A stretch of DNA of 64,000 nt, from the NCBI RefSeq assembly GCF_017573465.1, contig NZ_JAGEPF010000002.1, positions 124,001 through 188,000 of the forward strand, read 5' to 3'. The notes below the pieces were generated by a model. That model was not told the DNA's origin, did not search any database, and was given only the letters and a program-made list of their open reading frames with translations. Of the stretch, positions 1 to 8,500 are shown one piece after another. Made by a program: the position numbers and the translations under genes. Position 1 is the first letter of the stretch, and every line of letters begins with the position of its first letter. This stretch comes from Actinomadura violacea (GTDB lineage Bacteria > Actinomycetota > Actinomycetes > Streptosporangiales > Streptosporangiaceae).

Positions 1-686
1 TCTCTAGGGGTCTCACCGAACATCTTCAGGCCGTTGCCGAGGGCGATGCGCACGGCCCGCGCCAGCCCGGCGCGTCCCGCGTGCACCGCCCCGGGTTTCT
101 CGTCCCCCAGGGGCACGGCCGGGCACCGCTCATGGACGTCGTGGTACGCCCCGGCGACCCTCTCCAGACAGAACGCCAGCGGCCCGGCGTCGCCTTCCCG
201 CTCGGCCTGAGCCGCCCGCCCCGGCACGTCCGCGAGCACCCCCACCAGCCGCTTCTCCACGTCCGCCAGGCTTTCGGGCAGGCCCTCTCCGATCCCGAGT
301 TCCCGGGCCCACCGCCCCGTCCAGCACGCCCGCGCGTACGCGTACCGCACCGCGAACCCGGGGTTGGCGAACGTCCTCGGCCGGTCGTCCCACACGTGCG
401 CCGGAACCCGCGCCGTCCCGTATCCGGGGTCCCGCAGGATCGCGCCCACCACGTCCGCCGCCGGCATCTCCACCCGCACGAACCCGCGTCCGGTGACCGT
501 CCCCCCGACCCGCTTCGCGATCACCGCGGGCTCGACGCCCAGCACCAGCGCCACCGGGCTCTCGAAGACCCCCGCCTCGCGCGCGAACACCAGCGCCTCG
601 CCGGGCACGGCGACGTCCAGCTCACCGTCCGCGACGGCGGCGCCCACCGCCGCCACAAGGGCGTCGCTCACCTCGGCCGGAGTCAC
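1..686 (-). CDS. nrtL: ArgS-related anticodon-binding (DALR) protein, 3' end cut by window edge
   Basis: The reverse strand reads open from a GTG at 684-686 to the window edge, so the C-terminus is missing. The visible 228 residues end in an alpha-helical segment with the pattern ARAVRIALGNGLKMFGETPR, which resembles the DALR anticodon-binding domain of arginyl-tRNA synthetases. The catalytic HIGH/KMSKS domain is absent. This matches the short ArgS-like protein found upstream of lysA in many actinomycetes. Its role is unknown; it is not expected to aminoacylate. The likely native upstream neighbour, a single-domain response regulator on the same strand, now lies at 16446-16829 because an element is inserted just before this start. 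The start choice rests on family length and a weak upstream AGG. Confidence 0.72.
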   Translation of the reverse strand, partial: MTPAEVSDALVAAVGAAVADGELDVAVPGEALVFAREAGVFESPVALVLGVEPAVIAKRVGGTVTGRGFVRVEMPAADVVGAILRDPGYGTARVPAHVWDDRPRTFANPGFAVRYAYARACWTGRWARELGIGEGLPESLADVEKRLVGVLADVPGRAAQAEREGDAGPLAFCLERVAGAYHDVHERCPAVPLGDEKPGAVHAGRAGLARAVRIALGNGLKMFGETPR

Positions 687-698
687 CCTGGTGAGACT

Positions 699-711
699 AT
701 CCGACCACTAT
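699..711. repeat. attL core of the 15.75 kb element (13-bp direct repeat)
   Basis: ATCCGACCACTAT occurs here and, in the same orientation, at 16437-16449. It lies 13 bp in front of the nrtL-like start. An 11-bp motif CGCTGCGCTTG just inside this end (723-733) recurs just inside the other end (16355-16365), as expected of arm-type integrase sites. Confidence 0.72.
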
Positions 712-815
712 TCGAGACCCAACGCTGCGCTTGACCTACGGATTTGCAGGTGGCCGATCAACGCTACGGGCGAAATATCTCTCACTGAGATGTAACCCCG
801 ACGCCACATACAAGC

Positions 816-850
816 GGCCCCGAACCGGTGTTCCAGCACCGGCCGGGGCC
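816..850 (+). terminator. Stem-loop ahead of the first element gene
   Basis: GGCCCCGAACCGGTG and CACCGGCCGGGGCC form a GC-rich stem with a 6-nt loop. It ends 17 nt before the ribosome binding site of the gene at 881. It could terminate read-through from the chromosome or act as an attenuator for the element's first operon. There is no U tract. Confidence 0.45.
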
Positions 851-880
851 TAGGGATCAACCTTGCAGGAGGCCAACCCC

Positions 881-1141
881 ATGGCTCACGAGCCTACCGA
901 GCGCTCCACCACCGCCGACCGGGTCCGTGCGCTCGCCGTCCGCACCGGCGCGATTGAGAACCAGATGCGCGGCGTCGGCCTCGACGGCGTCGCCGAGATC
1001 GCACGGGCGTCGCGCGTCTCGCTGGACGAGGCCGCCGAGGTCGCCGACATGGGACACGAGGACCAGGCGAGCCGGGCGGCCTGCACGGCCGTGAAGCGGC
1101 TGAACGTGGCTCTGCGCGTCGCGCAGGGGGCGGGACGATGA
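881..1141 (+). CDS. Small conserved-type hypothetical protein, first gene of the element
   Basis: This encodes 86 residues with no family I recognise. The protein is charged and mostly helical by inspection, with no membrane segment or signal peptide. The ATG at 881 is chosen over the upstream in-frame start at 863 because AGGAGG lies at 867-872, 8 nt upstream. It is the first of three genes joined by 4-bp ATGA overlaps, so it is probably translationally coupled to 1138-1404 and 1401-1616. Position next to attL and a regulatory stem-loop suggests an early gene, but no function can be assigned. Confidence 0.6.
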   Translation: MAHEPTERSTTADRVRALAVRTGAIENQMRGVGLDGVAEIARASRVSLDEAAEVADMGHEDQASRAACTAVKRLNVALRVAQGAGR

Positions 1142-1404
1142 CGAACCTCCCCGGCAGCGTCGGGCCCTACGAGTCCGACCAGCAGGCCGCCGCGACCGTC
1201 CGTGAGGCGTACGCGGCCGGGCCGCTCGCTCCGCACGGCACCCTGGCCCGGTTCAACCGCGACCGTCTCACCGCGGCGTGCGAGGCCGCAGGCGTCGAGC
1301 TGGGCGCGTACGACCGGCGGGTCGTCGAGTGGCTGGCGGGATGGGAGCCGGAGACGGTGGCGGTCGTCGTCGGCCTGGTCCTGCGCGCGGGCGGCCGGTC
1401 ATGA
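1138..1404 (+). CDS. Small hypothetical protein
   Basis: This encodes 88 residues starting at an ATG that overlaps the preceding stop (ATGA). The sequence has a central helical stretch (ARFNRDRLTAACEAAGVEL) followed by a segment rich in Trp and Glu (VVEWLAGWEPETVAVVVGLV). I recognise no domain. The same ATGA overlap joins it to the next gene, so the three probably form one operon. Confidence 0.55.
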   Translation: MTNLPGSVGPYESDQQAAATVREAYAAGPLAPHGTLARFNRDRLTAACEAAGVELGAYDRRVVEWLAGWEPETVAVVVGLVLRAGGRS

Positions 1405-1616
1405 GCGCCCGCCCGGACGCCCTGCGCGTCGCGCAACTCGAGGCCGAGGTGGAGACGTTGCGGACGGCTCTCGGCATGCTGCAGAAGCTCGTCAACGCCC
1501 TGTACGAGGACGGCGGCGAGACGCTGAAGGCGCAGGAGGCCGAGCAGCAGCAGCAGGCGGCCGAGGTCGCCGATCGGCGTGCCGCGTTCCGCGTCATCCC
1601 CGGCGGTGCCGCGTAG
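1401..1616 (+). CDS. Short coiled-coil hypothetical protein
   Basis: This encodes 71 residues. Residues 8 to about 55 have heptad character (LEAEVETLRTALGMLQKLVNAL) and a Gln run (QQQQ), consistent with a short coiled coil. The start is the ATG overlapping the previous stop; an upstream in-frame start would overlap the neighbour by over 120 bp. It is the last gene of the first operon and is followed by a stem-loop at 1632-1666. Confidence 0.55.
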   Translation: MSARPDALRVAQLEAEVETLRTALGMLQKLVNALYEDGGETLKAQEAEQQQQAAEVADRRAAFRVIPGGAA

Positions 1617-1631
1617 CCCGTTCCGCCCGTC

Positions 1632-1666
1632 AGCGCCCCGTACGGCCATCCGGCCAGCGGGGCGCT
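1632..1666 (+). terminator. Probable terminator after the first small operon
   Basis: An 8-bp perfect stem (AGCGCCCC/GGGGCGCT) encloses a loop that can itself pair (ACGGCCATCCGGCC). It lies 16 bp past the stop of the gene at 1401-1616. No T run follows, as is common in actinomycetes. Confidence 0.45.
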
Positions 1667-1799
1667 TGCACGTTGCGGGGCGCCTCGGTTGCTGCGGTGC
1701 GGATCATGTGGCCTCGCGGCCATTGACGCGGTACCGAGGAGGCGCTCACGCTGCCTCGGGTGAGCAAGTCCACGCAAACTGCTTAGGGAGGCCACGACC

Positions 1800-2021
1800 A
1801 TGCGGCTACGGTTCCTCGGGACGGACTCCAACCAAGGCGGGTGCCCGGCGATGTACGCGACCGACCGCGGCACCTACGTGGTGCAGGGGAAGGTCGTCAC
1901 GGACGCAGCGGCGATCGGCGACGTTCGCGACCTCGCCGACGACGAGACGGTCGTGGAGATCGAGCCCGCGCTCGTCCGGTACCTGATCGAGCACTACAAC
2001 GACCACCACGCGAAGGGGTGA
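1800..2021 (+). CDS. Small hypothetical protein upstream of the DUF6879/XRE pair
   Basis: This encodes 73 residues, starting at an ATG with AGGGAGG about 7 nt upstream. The sequence (MRLRFLGTDSNQGGCPAMYAT... VVEIEPALVRYLIEHYNDH) resembles the short beta-rich proteins often encoded directly upstream of DUF6879-type genes in actinomycetes. The stop TGA at 2019-2021 overlaps or closely precedes the next start. The three-gene set with DUF6879 and XRE/DUF5753 is common in this phylum. No activity is known to me. Confidence 0.62.
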   Translation: MRLRFLGTDSNQGGCPAMYATDRGTYVVQGKVVTDAAAIGDVRDLADDETVVEIEPALVRYLIEHYNDHHAKG

Positions 2022-2023
2022 CC

Positions 2024-2563
2024 GTGGCCGACCTGCTGACCGGCGATGACTTCGGCGCGATGTTCCAGGACGTGCGGCGCTACGCGTTCCGGCTCGAAAC
2101 GCGCAACCGGTACAACGTGCCCGACGAGCGGCCGTCCTTCGAGGCATTCATGGCCGGCCGCCGGGAGCTCGACGAATCTGTTCGCTCCGGCCCGTGGTAC
2201 GACATGACTCGCCAGGCCGCCCGGGAAGGCCGCCCGTTCGCGCGCGTGCGGATCGTCTCGACTCCCCTCAACGACTACTCCCGGTACGCCCTGTGGGCTG
2301 CGCAAGGCAACCTCGCCGCGGGCGAGGAGATCCGCTATCTCGATCGGGACCGGGCCGAGGCGCTCGGCTTGCCCGTCCGGCCGCCGCATGACGCATGGCT
2401 GCTCGACGACGAGCGGATCGCCGTCCTGCACTTCGATGACGAGGACCAGTTGCTCGGCGCCGAGCTGCTCGACGACCCGACCACCATCGAGCAGCACCAG
2501 GCATGGCGAGACATCGCCTGGAAGACGTCGGTGTCCCGGGACGAGTTCCTGCGGAGCCTGTGA
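2024..2563 (+). CDS. DUF6879 family protein
   Basis: This encodes 179 residues with the features of DUF6879: DFGAMFQDVRRYAFRLETR near the N-terminus, a central aromatic segment around PLNDYSRYALWAAQ, and C-terminal acidic strands ending WLLDDERIAVLHFD. Such proteins are usually next to an XRE/DUF5753 regulator, as here, and are suspected partners of it. The GTG at 2024 has AAGGGG at a suitable distance. A GTG at 2018, overlapping the previous stop, is an alternative that adds two residues. The biochemical role is not established. Confidence 0.72.
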   Translation: MADLLTGDDFGAMFQDVRRYAFRLETRNRYNVPDERPSFEAFMAGRRELDESVRSGPWYDMTRQAAREGRPFARVRIVSTPLNDYSRYALWAAQGNLAAGEEIRYLDRDRAEALGLPVRPPHDAWLLDDERIAVLHFDDEDQLLGAELLDDPTTIEQHQAWRDIAWKTSVSRDEFLRSL

Positions 2564-2572
2564 CCGCCGCTC

Positions 2573-3421
2573 ATGTCCTTGTCTCACCAGCAGGCCCGCG
2601 AGGCGCTCGGCGTGCGGCTGCGCGAGCTGCGCCAAGACGCGCGGCTCGCCCAGCGCCGCCTCGCCGAGCTGGCCAGCTGGCACGAGGCGAAGGTCTCGAA
2701 GATCGAGCACGGCAAGCAGACGCCCAGCGAGGACGACATTCGGACGTGGTGCCGCCTGGTCGGCGCCGACGACCACGTCCCGGACCTGATCGCGACCGTC
2801 CGGAACATCTCCTCGGCCTATCGGGAGTGGCGCCGCGAGTGGCGCGCCGGCGCGCACCGGCGGCAGCAGACCTTCGCCGCGCAGGAGGCCGAGACGAGGC
2901 TGTTCCGGGTCTTCGAGCCGGTCGTGATTCCGGGCCTGCTCCAGACCCGCGAGTACGCCGCGCAGCGGTTCCGGGACAACATCGCATTTCACGGGACCGG
3001 CGGCGACGTCGACACGGCCGTTCAGGCCCGCATGGACCGGCAGGACATCCTCCGCCGCGGCGACCTTGACCGCCGGTTCCACATGGTCATATGCGAGGTC
3101 GCGCTGACGATCGGCCTCGCCGACGATGAGGTGATGGCCGCGCAGTTGGACCGGCTGCTGACGTTGTCGATCCTGCCGCGTCTCAGCCTCGGCATCATCC
3201 CCACGCGGGCCCGGCATCGGCGCGCTCCGATGCATGGGTTCTGGGTATTCGACGAGCGCCTAGTCCTCGTCGACACCGCAGCGGCCGAGCTGGCGATCAC
3301 GCAACCGCGGGAGATCGCGGTGTACGTCCAGGAGTTCGATTGGCTCGCCTCGTCGGCCGTCTATGGCTCGGACGCGCGTGACCTCATCGCGGGGGCAATC
3401 CGGGCGCTGCGAGCAAGCTGA
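2573..3421 (+). CDS. XRE family regulator with DUF5753 (Scr1-type) domain
   Basis: This encodes 282 residues. Residues 8-65 form an XRE helix-turn-helix (LRELRQDARLAQRRLAELAS...VSKIEHGKQTPS). The remainder is DUF5753, seen from FEPVVIPGLLQTREYA onward and including PTRARHRRAPMHGFWVFD. It is paired with the DUF6879 gene 9 bp upstream. In streptomycetes comparable pairs are described as toxin/antitoxin-like or developmental regulators. In this element it is the only evident DNA-binding repressor candidate for the lysogeny-like state; that role is inferred from position. Confidence 0.85.
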   Translation: MSLSHQQAREALGVRLRELRQDARLAQRRLAELASWHEAKVSKIEHGKQTPSEDDIRTWCRLVGADDHVPDLIATVRNISSAYREWRREWRAGAHRRQQTFAAQEAETRLFRVFEPVVIPGLLQTREYAAQRFRDNIAFHGTGGDVDTAVQARMDRQDILRRGDLDRRFHMVICEVALTIGLADDEVMAAQLDRLLTLSILPRLSLGIIPTRARHRRAPMHGFWVFDERLVLVDTAAAELAITQPREIAVYVQEFDWLASSAVYGSDARDLIAGAIRALRAS

Positions 3422-3543
3422 AGCAAGTCCCTGGCCATCTGGGCGGGCTGCTAGCCACTGTGGAGACGGCCTCACCAATCGGCCCCGGCCCGACGCGTGA
3501 ACGTCAGGGAGTCCGGGGCCTGACCAGGAAGGTAGTCCTGGCT

Positions 3544-3801
3544 ATGGCAACGGTAGCGGATCCATCGTCGAGCGCGGAGGAGTTGCAGCACGCTCTGCTC
3601 GTCGCGCTGCACGAGGACTTTCCCGGCTGGGCGTTCACCTGGGGACCGCGCAAGGCGCACCCGTGGGAGGCGCGCCAGCAGATCGGTTTTCACTCGCTCG
3701 GCGGGGCGTGGGCGATCAAGGCCAAGGACGCCGAGATCCTCCGCGAGCTGGTCACAGCCGCCGTCAGCGCCGCGGCGAAGATCTCCGGAGTGCAGCCGTG
3801 A
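3544..3801 (+). CDS. Small FPGW-motif hypothetical protein
   Basis: This encodes 85 residues. The motif LHEDFPGWAFTWG is followed by a Trp-containing strand (GGAWAIKAKDAEIL). A related FPGW-then-Trp pattern occurs in the gene at 4013-4201, so the two may be paralogues. The ATG at 3544 follows AGGAAGG; an in-frame start at 3460 is possible but lacks a good ribosome binding site. It overlaps the next gene by GTGA. Function unknown. Confidence 0.55.
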   Translation: MATVADPSSSAEELQHALLVALHEDFPGWAFTWGPRKAHPWEARQQIGFHSLGGAWAIKAKDAEILRELVTAAVSAAAKISGVQP

Positions 3802-4016
3802 CGCTCGGCGCGTTCGAGGACACCGCGACGTTCAGCGCCGAACCGATCCACCGAGCCGAGGCCGACCGGTTCCGCGAGCTGTACGGCGTCACCGCATGGT
3901 TCGGGCACCACACCCGGAAGTGGTGGGCGCTGGTCGACCAGCGGGACCTGGTCGAGGGGACCACGCCGGAGCGGCTCGGCGAAGCCATCATGGCGGCGCG
4001 CAGGAGGGCGGCATGA
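3798..4016 (+). CDS. Small hypothetical protein
   Basis: This encodes 72 residues from a GTG overlapping the preceding stop (GTGA). It contains GVTAWFGHHTRKWWALVD, rich in Trp and His, flanked by charged helices. It ends in an Arg/Ala-rich tail. No domain is recognised. It is coupled by 4-bp overlaps to the genes on both sides. Confidence 0.55.
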   Translation: MTLGAFEDTATFSAEPIHRAEADRFRELYGVTAWFGHHTRKWWALVDQRDLVEGTTPERLGEAIMAARRRAA

Positions 4017-4201
4017 CGGCCGAGGACGTCCGCGACCTGGTCGACGAGATGCGCCAGGCGTTCCCCGGCTGGACGGTCGTCGAGGTCGGCGGCCGGTGGT
4101 ACGCCGCGCGCGGCCCGCTCAACGGCCTCCAGCTCCCCGCCGACGCGCTCGAGGCCGACTCCCCGGCCGCGCTGTACCTCCAGCTCGAGGCGAAACGCTG
4201 A
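4013..4201 (+). CDS. Small FPGW-motif hypothetical protein
   Basis: This encodes 62 residues from an ATG overlapping the previous stop. It contains MRQAFPGWTVVEVGGRWYAARG, matching the FPGW...W layout of the protein at 3544-3801. The compact pattern (helix, FPGW turn, two strands with RWYA) is typical of small actinobacterial proteins encoded near XRE regulators. Function unknown. Confidence 0.55.
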   Translation: MTAEDVRDLVDEMRQAFPGWTVVEVGGRWYAARGPLNGLQLPADALEADSPAALYLQLEAKR

Positions 4202-4434
4202 TGACCAGGGTGGGGCGGTTCACGCTCGCCAAGGACGGCGGCCTGTGGTTCCTGCTGAACTGGGACAAGCAGATCGTCGGGACGCTCGTCCCGCAGCCTG
4301 ACGGCACGTGGCGGTGCCGTGTCCCGGACGGCGGCGTGACGACCGTGACCGTCCCGGGCGACGTCGCCGAGGACGACCGGCCGGAGTACGTCGCCCGGCA
4401 GGTCGTGATGCCGAGCGCCCAGCGGCGCCCCTGA
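4201..4434 (+). CDS. Small beta-rich hypothetical protein
   Basis: This encodes 77 residues; the start ATG shares one base with the previous stop (TGATG). The predicted strands (FTLAKDGGLWFLLNWDKQIVGTL and TWRCRVPDGGVTTVTVPG) suggest a small beta sheet. No family is recognised. It ends the four-gene run that follows the XRE regulator. Confidence 0.5.
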   Translation: MTRVGRFTLAKDGGLWFLLNWDKQIVGTLVPQPDGTWRCRVPDGGVTTVTVPGDVAEDDRPEYVARQVVMPSAQRRP

Positions 4435-4843
4435 ACGCGTGCCGGTCGCGGTCGCGCTGTCCCCAACAGCAACCGCGGCCCGCGGCCGGCGCGCCCTGGG
4501 CGGCACTCCCGCCCGTCTGGACGCCGCGGCCTGGGGATCGCGCGAACACCCTGCGGGGTGGGTCTTCAGGCCGCGGTCTCTCGCGGAGCGCTTAAACGCT
4601 GCGCTATGATCGTCGGCAACAACAGAACACCGAGTTCGCTAACCCGGACAGGCTGAGGCCCACAAAAACCTGACACAAAATGCCTCGACCCAACCTGTGC
4701 TTCCGCCTGACCTGGTGAACGGTGACACGAGGGCTTGAGCTGGTCTCGCCCTCCGCCTTGAGGGAGGCAGCGCCGAGCAGCACATGAATTGAAGGAAATT
4801 CATGTGCGCTCGGCGTTCGTGCTTTTCACGGGAGAAACACGCC
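4435..4843. other. Gene-free stretch with a strong hairpin
   Basis: About 400 bp without a convincing gene separates the regulator operon from the replication operon. It is less GC-rich than its surroundings near 4600-4690. It contains the long inverted repeat annotated at 4771-4815 and probably the promoter of the replication operon. I could not pick a clear -35/-10 pair. Confidence 0.5.
4771..4815 (+). promoter_or_regulatory. Long inverted repeat upstream of the replication operon
   Basis: The arms CGCCGAGCAGCACATGAATT (4771-4790) and AATTCATGTGCGCTCGGCG (4797-4815) pair along almost their whole length with one bulge and a 6-nt loop, GAAGGA. The loop is purine-rich and SD-like. The structure ends 28 nt before the GTG at 4844. 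It could be an operator, an attenuator or an RNA switch controlling entry into replication. Confidence 0.55.
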
Positions 4844-5104
4844 GTGTCCCTCACTCCTGAACAACGGTCGCTGCGCGCCTCAATCGCCGCGCATGTCCAA
4901 TGGTCGAGAGAACCGGACCGCACCGCACGGACCGCGACCGCCCGCCGCGCCTTCCTCGACCGCTTCGAGCGCGAGGTCGACCCGGACGGCACCCTCACCC
5001 CCGAGGAGCGCGCCCGCCGCGCCGAGAACGCCCGCAAGGCGCACTTCAAGCGCCTCGCGCTGGCATCCGCACGGGCCCGCAGCAACCGCGCCGCGGCGTC
5101 GTGA
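4844..5104 (+). CDS. Conserved small charged helical protein
   Basis: This encodes 86 residues, starting SLTPEQRSLRASIAAHVQWSRE after GTG and including REVDPDGTLTPEERARRAENARKAHFKRLAL. Proteins with this pattern are widespread and nearly invariant in actinomycete genomes and elements; their function is unknown to me. The highly basic C-terminus (SARARSNRAAAS) suggests nucleic-acid contact. The GTG start matches the usual N-terminus; an upstream ATG at 4802 lies inside the hairpin and is less likely. It overlaps the next gene by 4 bp if that gene starts at 5101. Confidence 0.65.
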   Translation: MSLTPEQRSLRASIAAHVQWSREPDRTARTATARRAFLDRFEREVDPDGTLTPEERARRAENARKAHFKRLALASARARSNRAAAS

Positions 5105-5538
5105 CCGCGCCCCAGACGCGCGAGGCCGGGCCCCACCACGGACCCGGCCGCCGCCCTCGACTCCGCTCCAACGCCACGATGAAGACGGATCCCCCGATGA
5201 TGCCATCCCAGATCGGCCGCGACCACTCACATCCGGCCATCGCCTGCGATGACTGCACGGCAGTCGGCAACCCGGACACCCTCACCCTGAGCCACGACGA
5301 CGGGTGCCCCGTCGGACGGGGGCTCGACGAGATGTCCGCCAACGACCGCGCGTTCTTCGAGACCCGGCCGAACGCCCCGCACCGCGTCCGGCCCGTCTGC
5401 TGGGCTGAGGCGCAGCACCTCAAGCGATCCGGCGCCGTCCCCGCCGACGTCGACCTCACCGGCTGGCGTGTGCGCATCCGGCCCATCGGACCGGGTATCC
5501 GGTCCCGTCAGTACCTCCCGCCGCGGGGTGGTGCGTGA
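5101..5538 (+). CDS. Hypothetical protein with Cys pair, upstream of primase
   Basis: This encodes 145 residues from a GTG overlapping the previous stop. Alternative in-frame starts are ATGs at 5179, 5197 and 5200. It has CDDCTAVGNPDTLTLSHDDGCP, a possible metal-binding loop, followed by a mixed region (FFETRPNAPHRVRPVCWAEA) and a final beta strand. The stop overlaps the primase start by 4 bp, so it belongs to the replication operon and may be an accessory protein. The start is uncertain. Confidence 0.55.
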   Translation: MTAPQTREAGPHHGPGRRPRLRSNATMKTDPPMMPSQIGRDHSHPAIACDDCTAVGNPDTLTLSHDDGCPVGRGLDEMSANDRAFFETRPNAPHRVRPVCWAEAQHLKRSGAVPADVDLTGWRVRIRPIGPGIRSRQYLPPRGGA

Positions 5539-8500
5539 CCACCGCAACCGCGCCCGCCCTCGACGTGGACGCCGTCCGGGCCTGGCTGAGCTACCTCGGC
5601 CAGGCCCCGGGCCTGCTGTCCATCTGCTCGACGGGCAACTGGGCAGGCCGCGCCTTCGAGGACGTCGAGCCCGCCACCGAGTACGTCCGCCACCTCGACG
5701 CCCAGGGCGCCGAAGGGATCTACGCCCGCGTCACCACCCTGCGCGAGCGTCCGACGCGCCGCGGCGGCGCCGAACTCTCACACGCGTTCTTCGGCCTCTG
5801 GGCAGACCTCGACATCGCCGGCCCCGGCCACAAGGCCACCCCCGCGCCTCTACCTCCCGACGAGGACGAGGCGCGCCACGTACTCGCCGCCGCGGGCCTT
5901 CCCGAGCCGAGCCGCCTCATCCACTCCGGCGGCGGCCTCTACCCGTGGTGGCTGCTGACCGCCCCCCACATCCTCGGTGACGACCGAGCCGCCGTCGAAG
6001 CACTGTCCGCCCGATGGCAAGAGGCCATCGCCCGCGGCGCCGCCGCACTCGGCTACCACTACGGGACCGGCGTCGGCGACCTCGCCCGCGTCCTCCGCAT
6101 CGCCGGCACCGTCAACCGGAAGGAAGGGCTCGCCCGCCCGTGCCGGATGCTGCCGCACACCGGCCCCTCCTACAGTCTCGCCGAGCTGCAGCAGGCCGCC
6201 CCCGACCGCGCGCCCGCCGAGCCGGTCCGCTCCATGCACGCGTTCGTGCAACCGGGTTCGGTCTGGTCGCAACCCGGCATGGACAGCGGAAGCCCCTTCG
6301 ACGCCCTCGCCGACACCGCGACGTGGTCCGACCTGCTCATCCCGCACGGCTGGACCCTCGTCGGCACCGAACGCGACGGCGCCGAGCTGTGGAAGCGGCC
6401 CGGCGGCACCTCCGAATACTCGGCGCGCTGCGGGCACAACGGCGTGCCCGTCATGGTCGTCCACTCCACCGACGCCGGTCTCCCCGCCGGGCCCGGCAAC
6501 CACCTGACCAAAGGCCGTGTGTTCGCGCACCTGAACCACCGCGGCAACGAATCCGCCGCCGCGTCCGATCTCCGCGCCGCCGCATCCGGAGACCCCGCCG
6601 CCGGGCCCGCCCGCGCGCTCCCCGGGCACGTCCTGGCCGCCATCGCTCAACGCTGCCGCCTCACCCCTTGGACGCCGCCCCGCGCGGCCGCCCCGGCGCC
6701 CGGCGGAGACGACGAAGACGAGCAGGCCGGTCCCGCGAAGACGGCGGCGGCCCGCCTCGTCGATCTGGCCGAAGCGAACTACCGAGTGTTCCTCGGGCAG
6801 GACGGCGAACCGTACGCCGCCGAGCTCGACGGTTCCTCGATCGTCCGTCCTCTGCGTGGCCGCGCAGGGCTCCGCCAGCAATTGAGCCTCGACGCCTTCA
6901 CCCAGACCGGAAAGCCGCCCTCGACGAGTGCGCTCAGCGACGCCCTGAACGTCCTCGAAGCGAAAGCCACCGTCGCACCTCCCGAGGTTGTCCACCTGCG
7001 CGTCGCACGAGCAGGGAACCGCCTCGTGATCGACATGGGCACCCAGGACGGCCGCCTCATCGAATGCGGCCCGGACGGCTGGAAGATCACCACCAGCGCG
7101 CCCGTGCTGTTCCGGCGTACCGCGCTCACCGGCGCCATGCCCGAACCGCTCCCGAACGGGACCCTCGACGCCTTCCGCAGCGGCCTCAACGCCGACGAGG
7201 AGAACTTCCGGCTCATCGTCGGATGGATGCTCCACACCCTCATCCCGGACGAGCCGCACCCCGTCCTCGGCCTGGTCGGCGAACAGGGCACCGCGAAGAC
7301 CACCGGCGCGAAACACATCGTCGGCATCATCGACCCCTCACCGGCGCCGACCAGGTCCGCACCCAAAGACGCCGAGGACTGGGCCGTGACCGCGTCCGGG
7401 TCATGGGTCGTGCCGCTCGACAACATCTCGTCCATCCCGCCGTGGTTCTCCGACGCGCTCTGCAAGGCCGTCACCGGCGACGCCATGACCCGCCGCGCGC
7501 TTTACACCAACAGCGACCTTGCCGTTCTGGCGTTCCTCCGGCCCGTCCTGATGACCTCGATCGAGGCCGGCGCGCTCCGCGGCGACCTCGCCGAGCGGAT
7601 GCTCCCGATCGAGCTGCAGCGCATCAACCCCGCCCAGCGGCGCCCCGAAAGCGACGTCCGGGCCGCATACGAGGCCGCCCTACCCGGCACCCTCGGCGCC
7701 CTACTCAACCTGCTGTGCAACGTCCTCGCCGCCCTCCCGGACGTGCAAGCCACCAACCTGCCGCGCATGGCCGACTTCACCCGGTTCCTCATCGCCCTCG
7801 ACAAGGTCACCGGCTGGACGACCCGCGAGGACTACGAAGACACCTTCACCGACCTCGCCGACAACGTCATCGACGGCGACCCGTTCGCGACCGCGATCCG
7901 CGACCGCGTCCACAAATGGGGCGCATCCGACGGCACAGCGAAGGACCTGCTGGCCTGGGCAGAGAAGCCCCTCGACGTCTGGCAGGCCGTCGACACCCGC
8001 GCCCCGAAGGGCTGGCCGAGGACGCCTCGCGGCGCCGCCGGCGCCCTCGCCCGCGTCACGCCCGCACTCATCGCGGCCGGGATCACCGTCGACCGCTACA
8101 AGACCAGCGACGCCAAACGCGAACGCCGCATCAGCATCCGACGCGCCCACATGCCCCCTTCCTCGGACGGTCGGACGGTCACCCCGGACGGTTCGGACGG
8201 TACCGATTTCCAACCGTCCGAACCGCACCCCCATTCTGACCAGGGGAAACGCGCCACCTCGGACGGTTCGGACGGTTCGGACGGTTCTCCCCCTTTGTTG
8301 AACTCAAAAAGAAGGGGAGAGCAGGCACGCGGCCCTGGAAGCAAAGGGGTAGGGACGCAACCGTCCGAACCGTCCGAACCGTCCGCCGGGCTCTCTGACC
8401 AGCGCGAAGACCCCGGACGATTGCCCGGACGATCTCGGACGGTCGGACGGTGCACAGGCTGCGGTGAACCGATGACCCTCATCACGCCCGGCCAGGTCTG

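Noticed and set aside
2571..3235. Antisense frames across the DUF6879 and XRE genes
   Set aside because: They are mirror images of clear helix-turn-helix and DUF5753 coding sequence.
5850..7316. A 488-codon frame antisense to the satellite primase
   Set aside because: It lies wholly opposite prim-pol and helicase motifs and has no family features of its own.
8164..8451. CRISPR-like array
   Set aside because: Repeats are 8-9 bp, partly contiguous and in both orientations, with no uniform spacers and no cas genes nearby.
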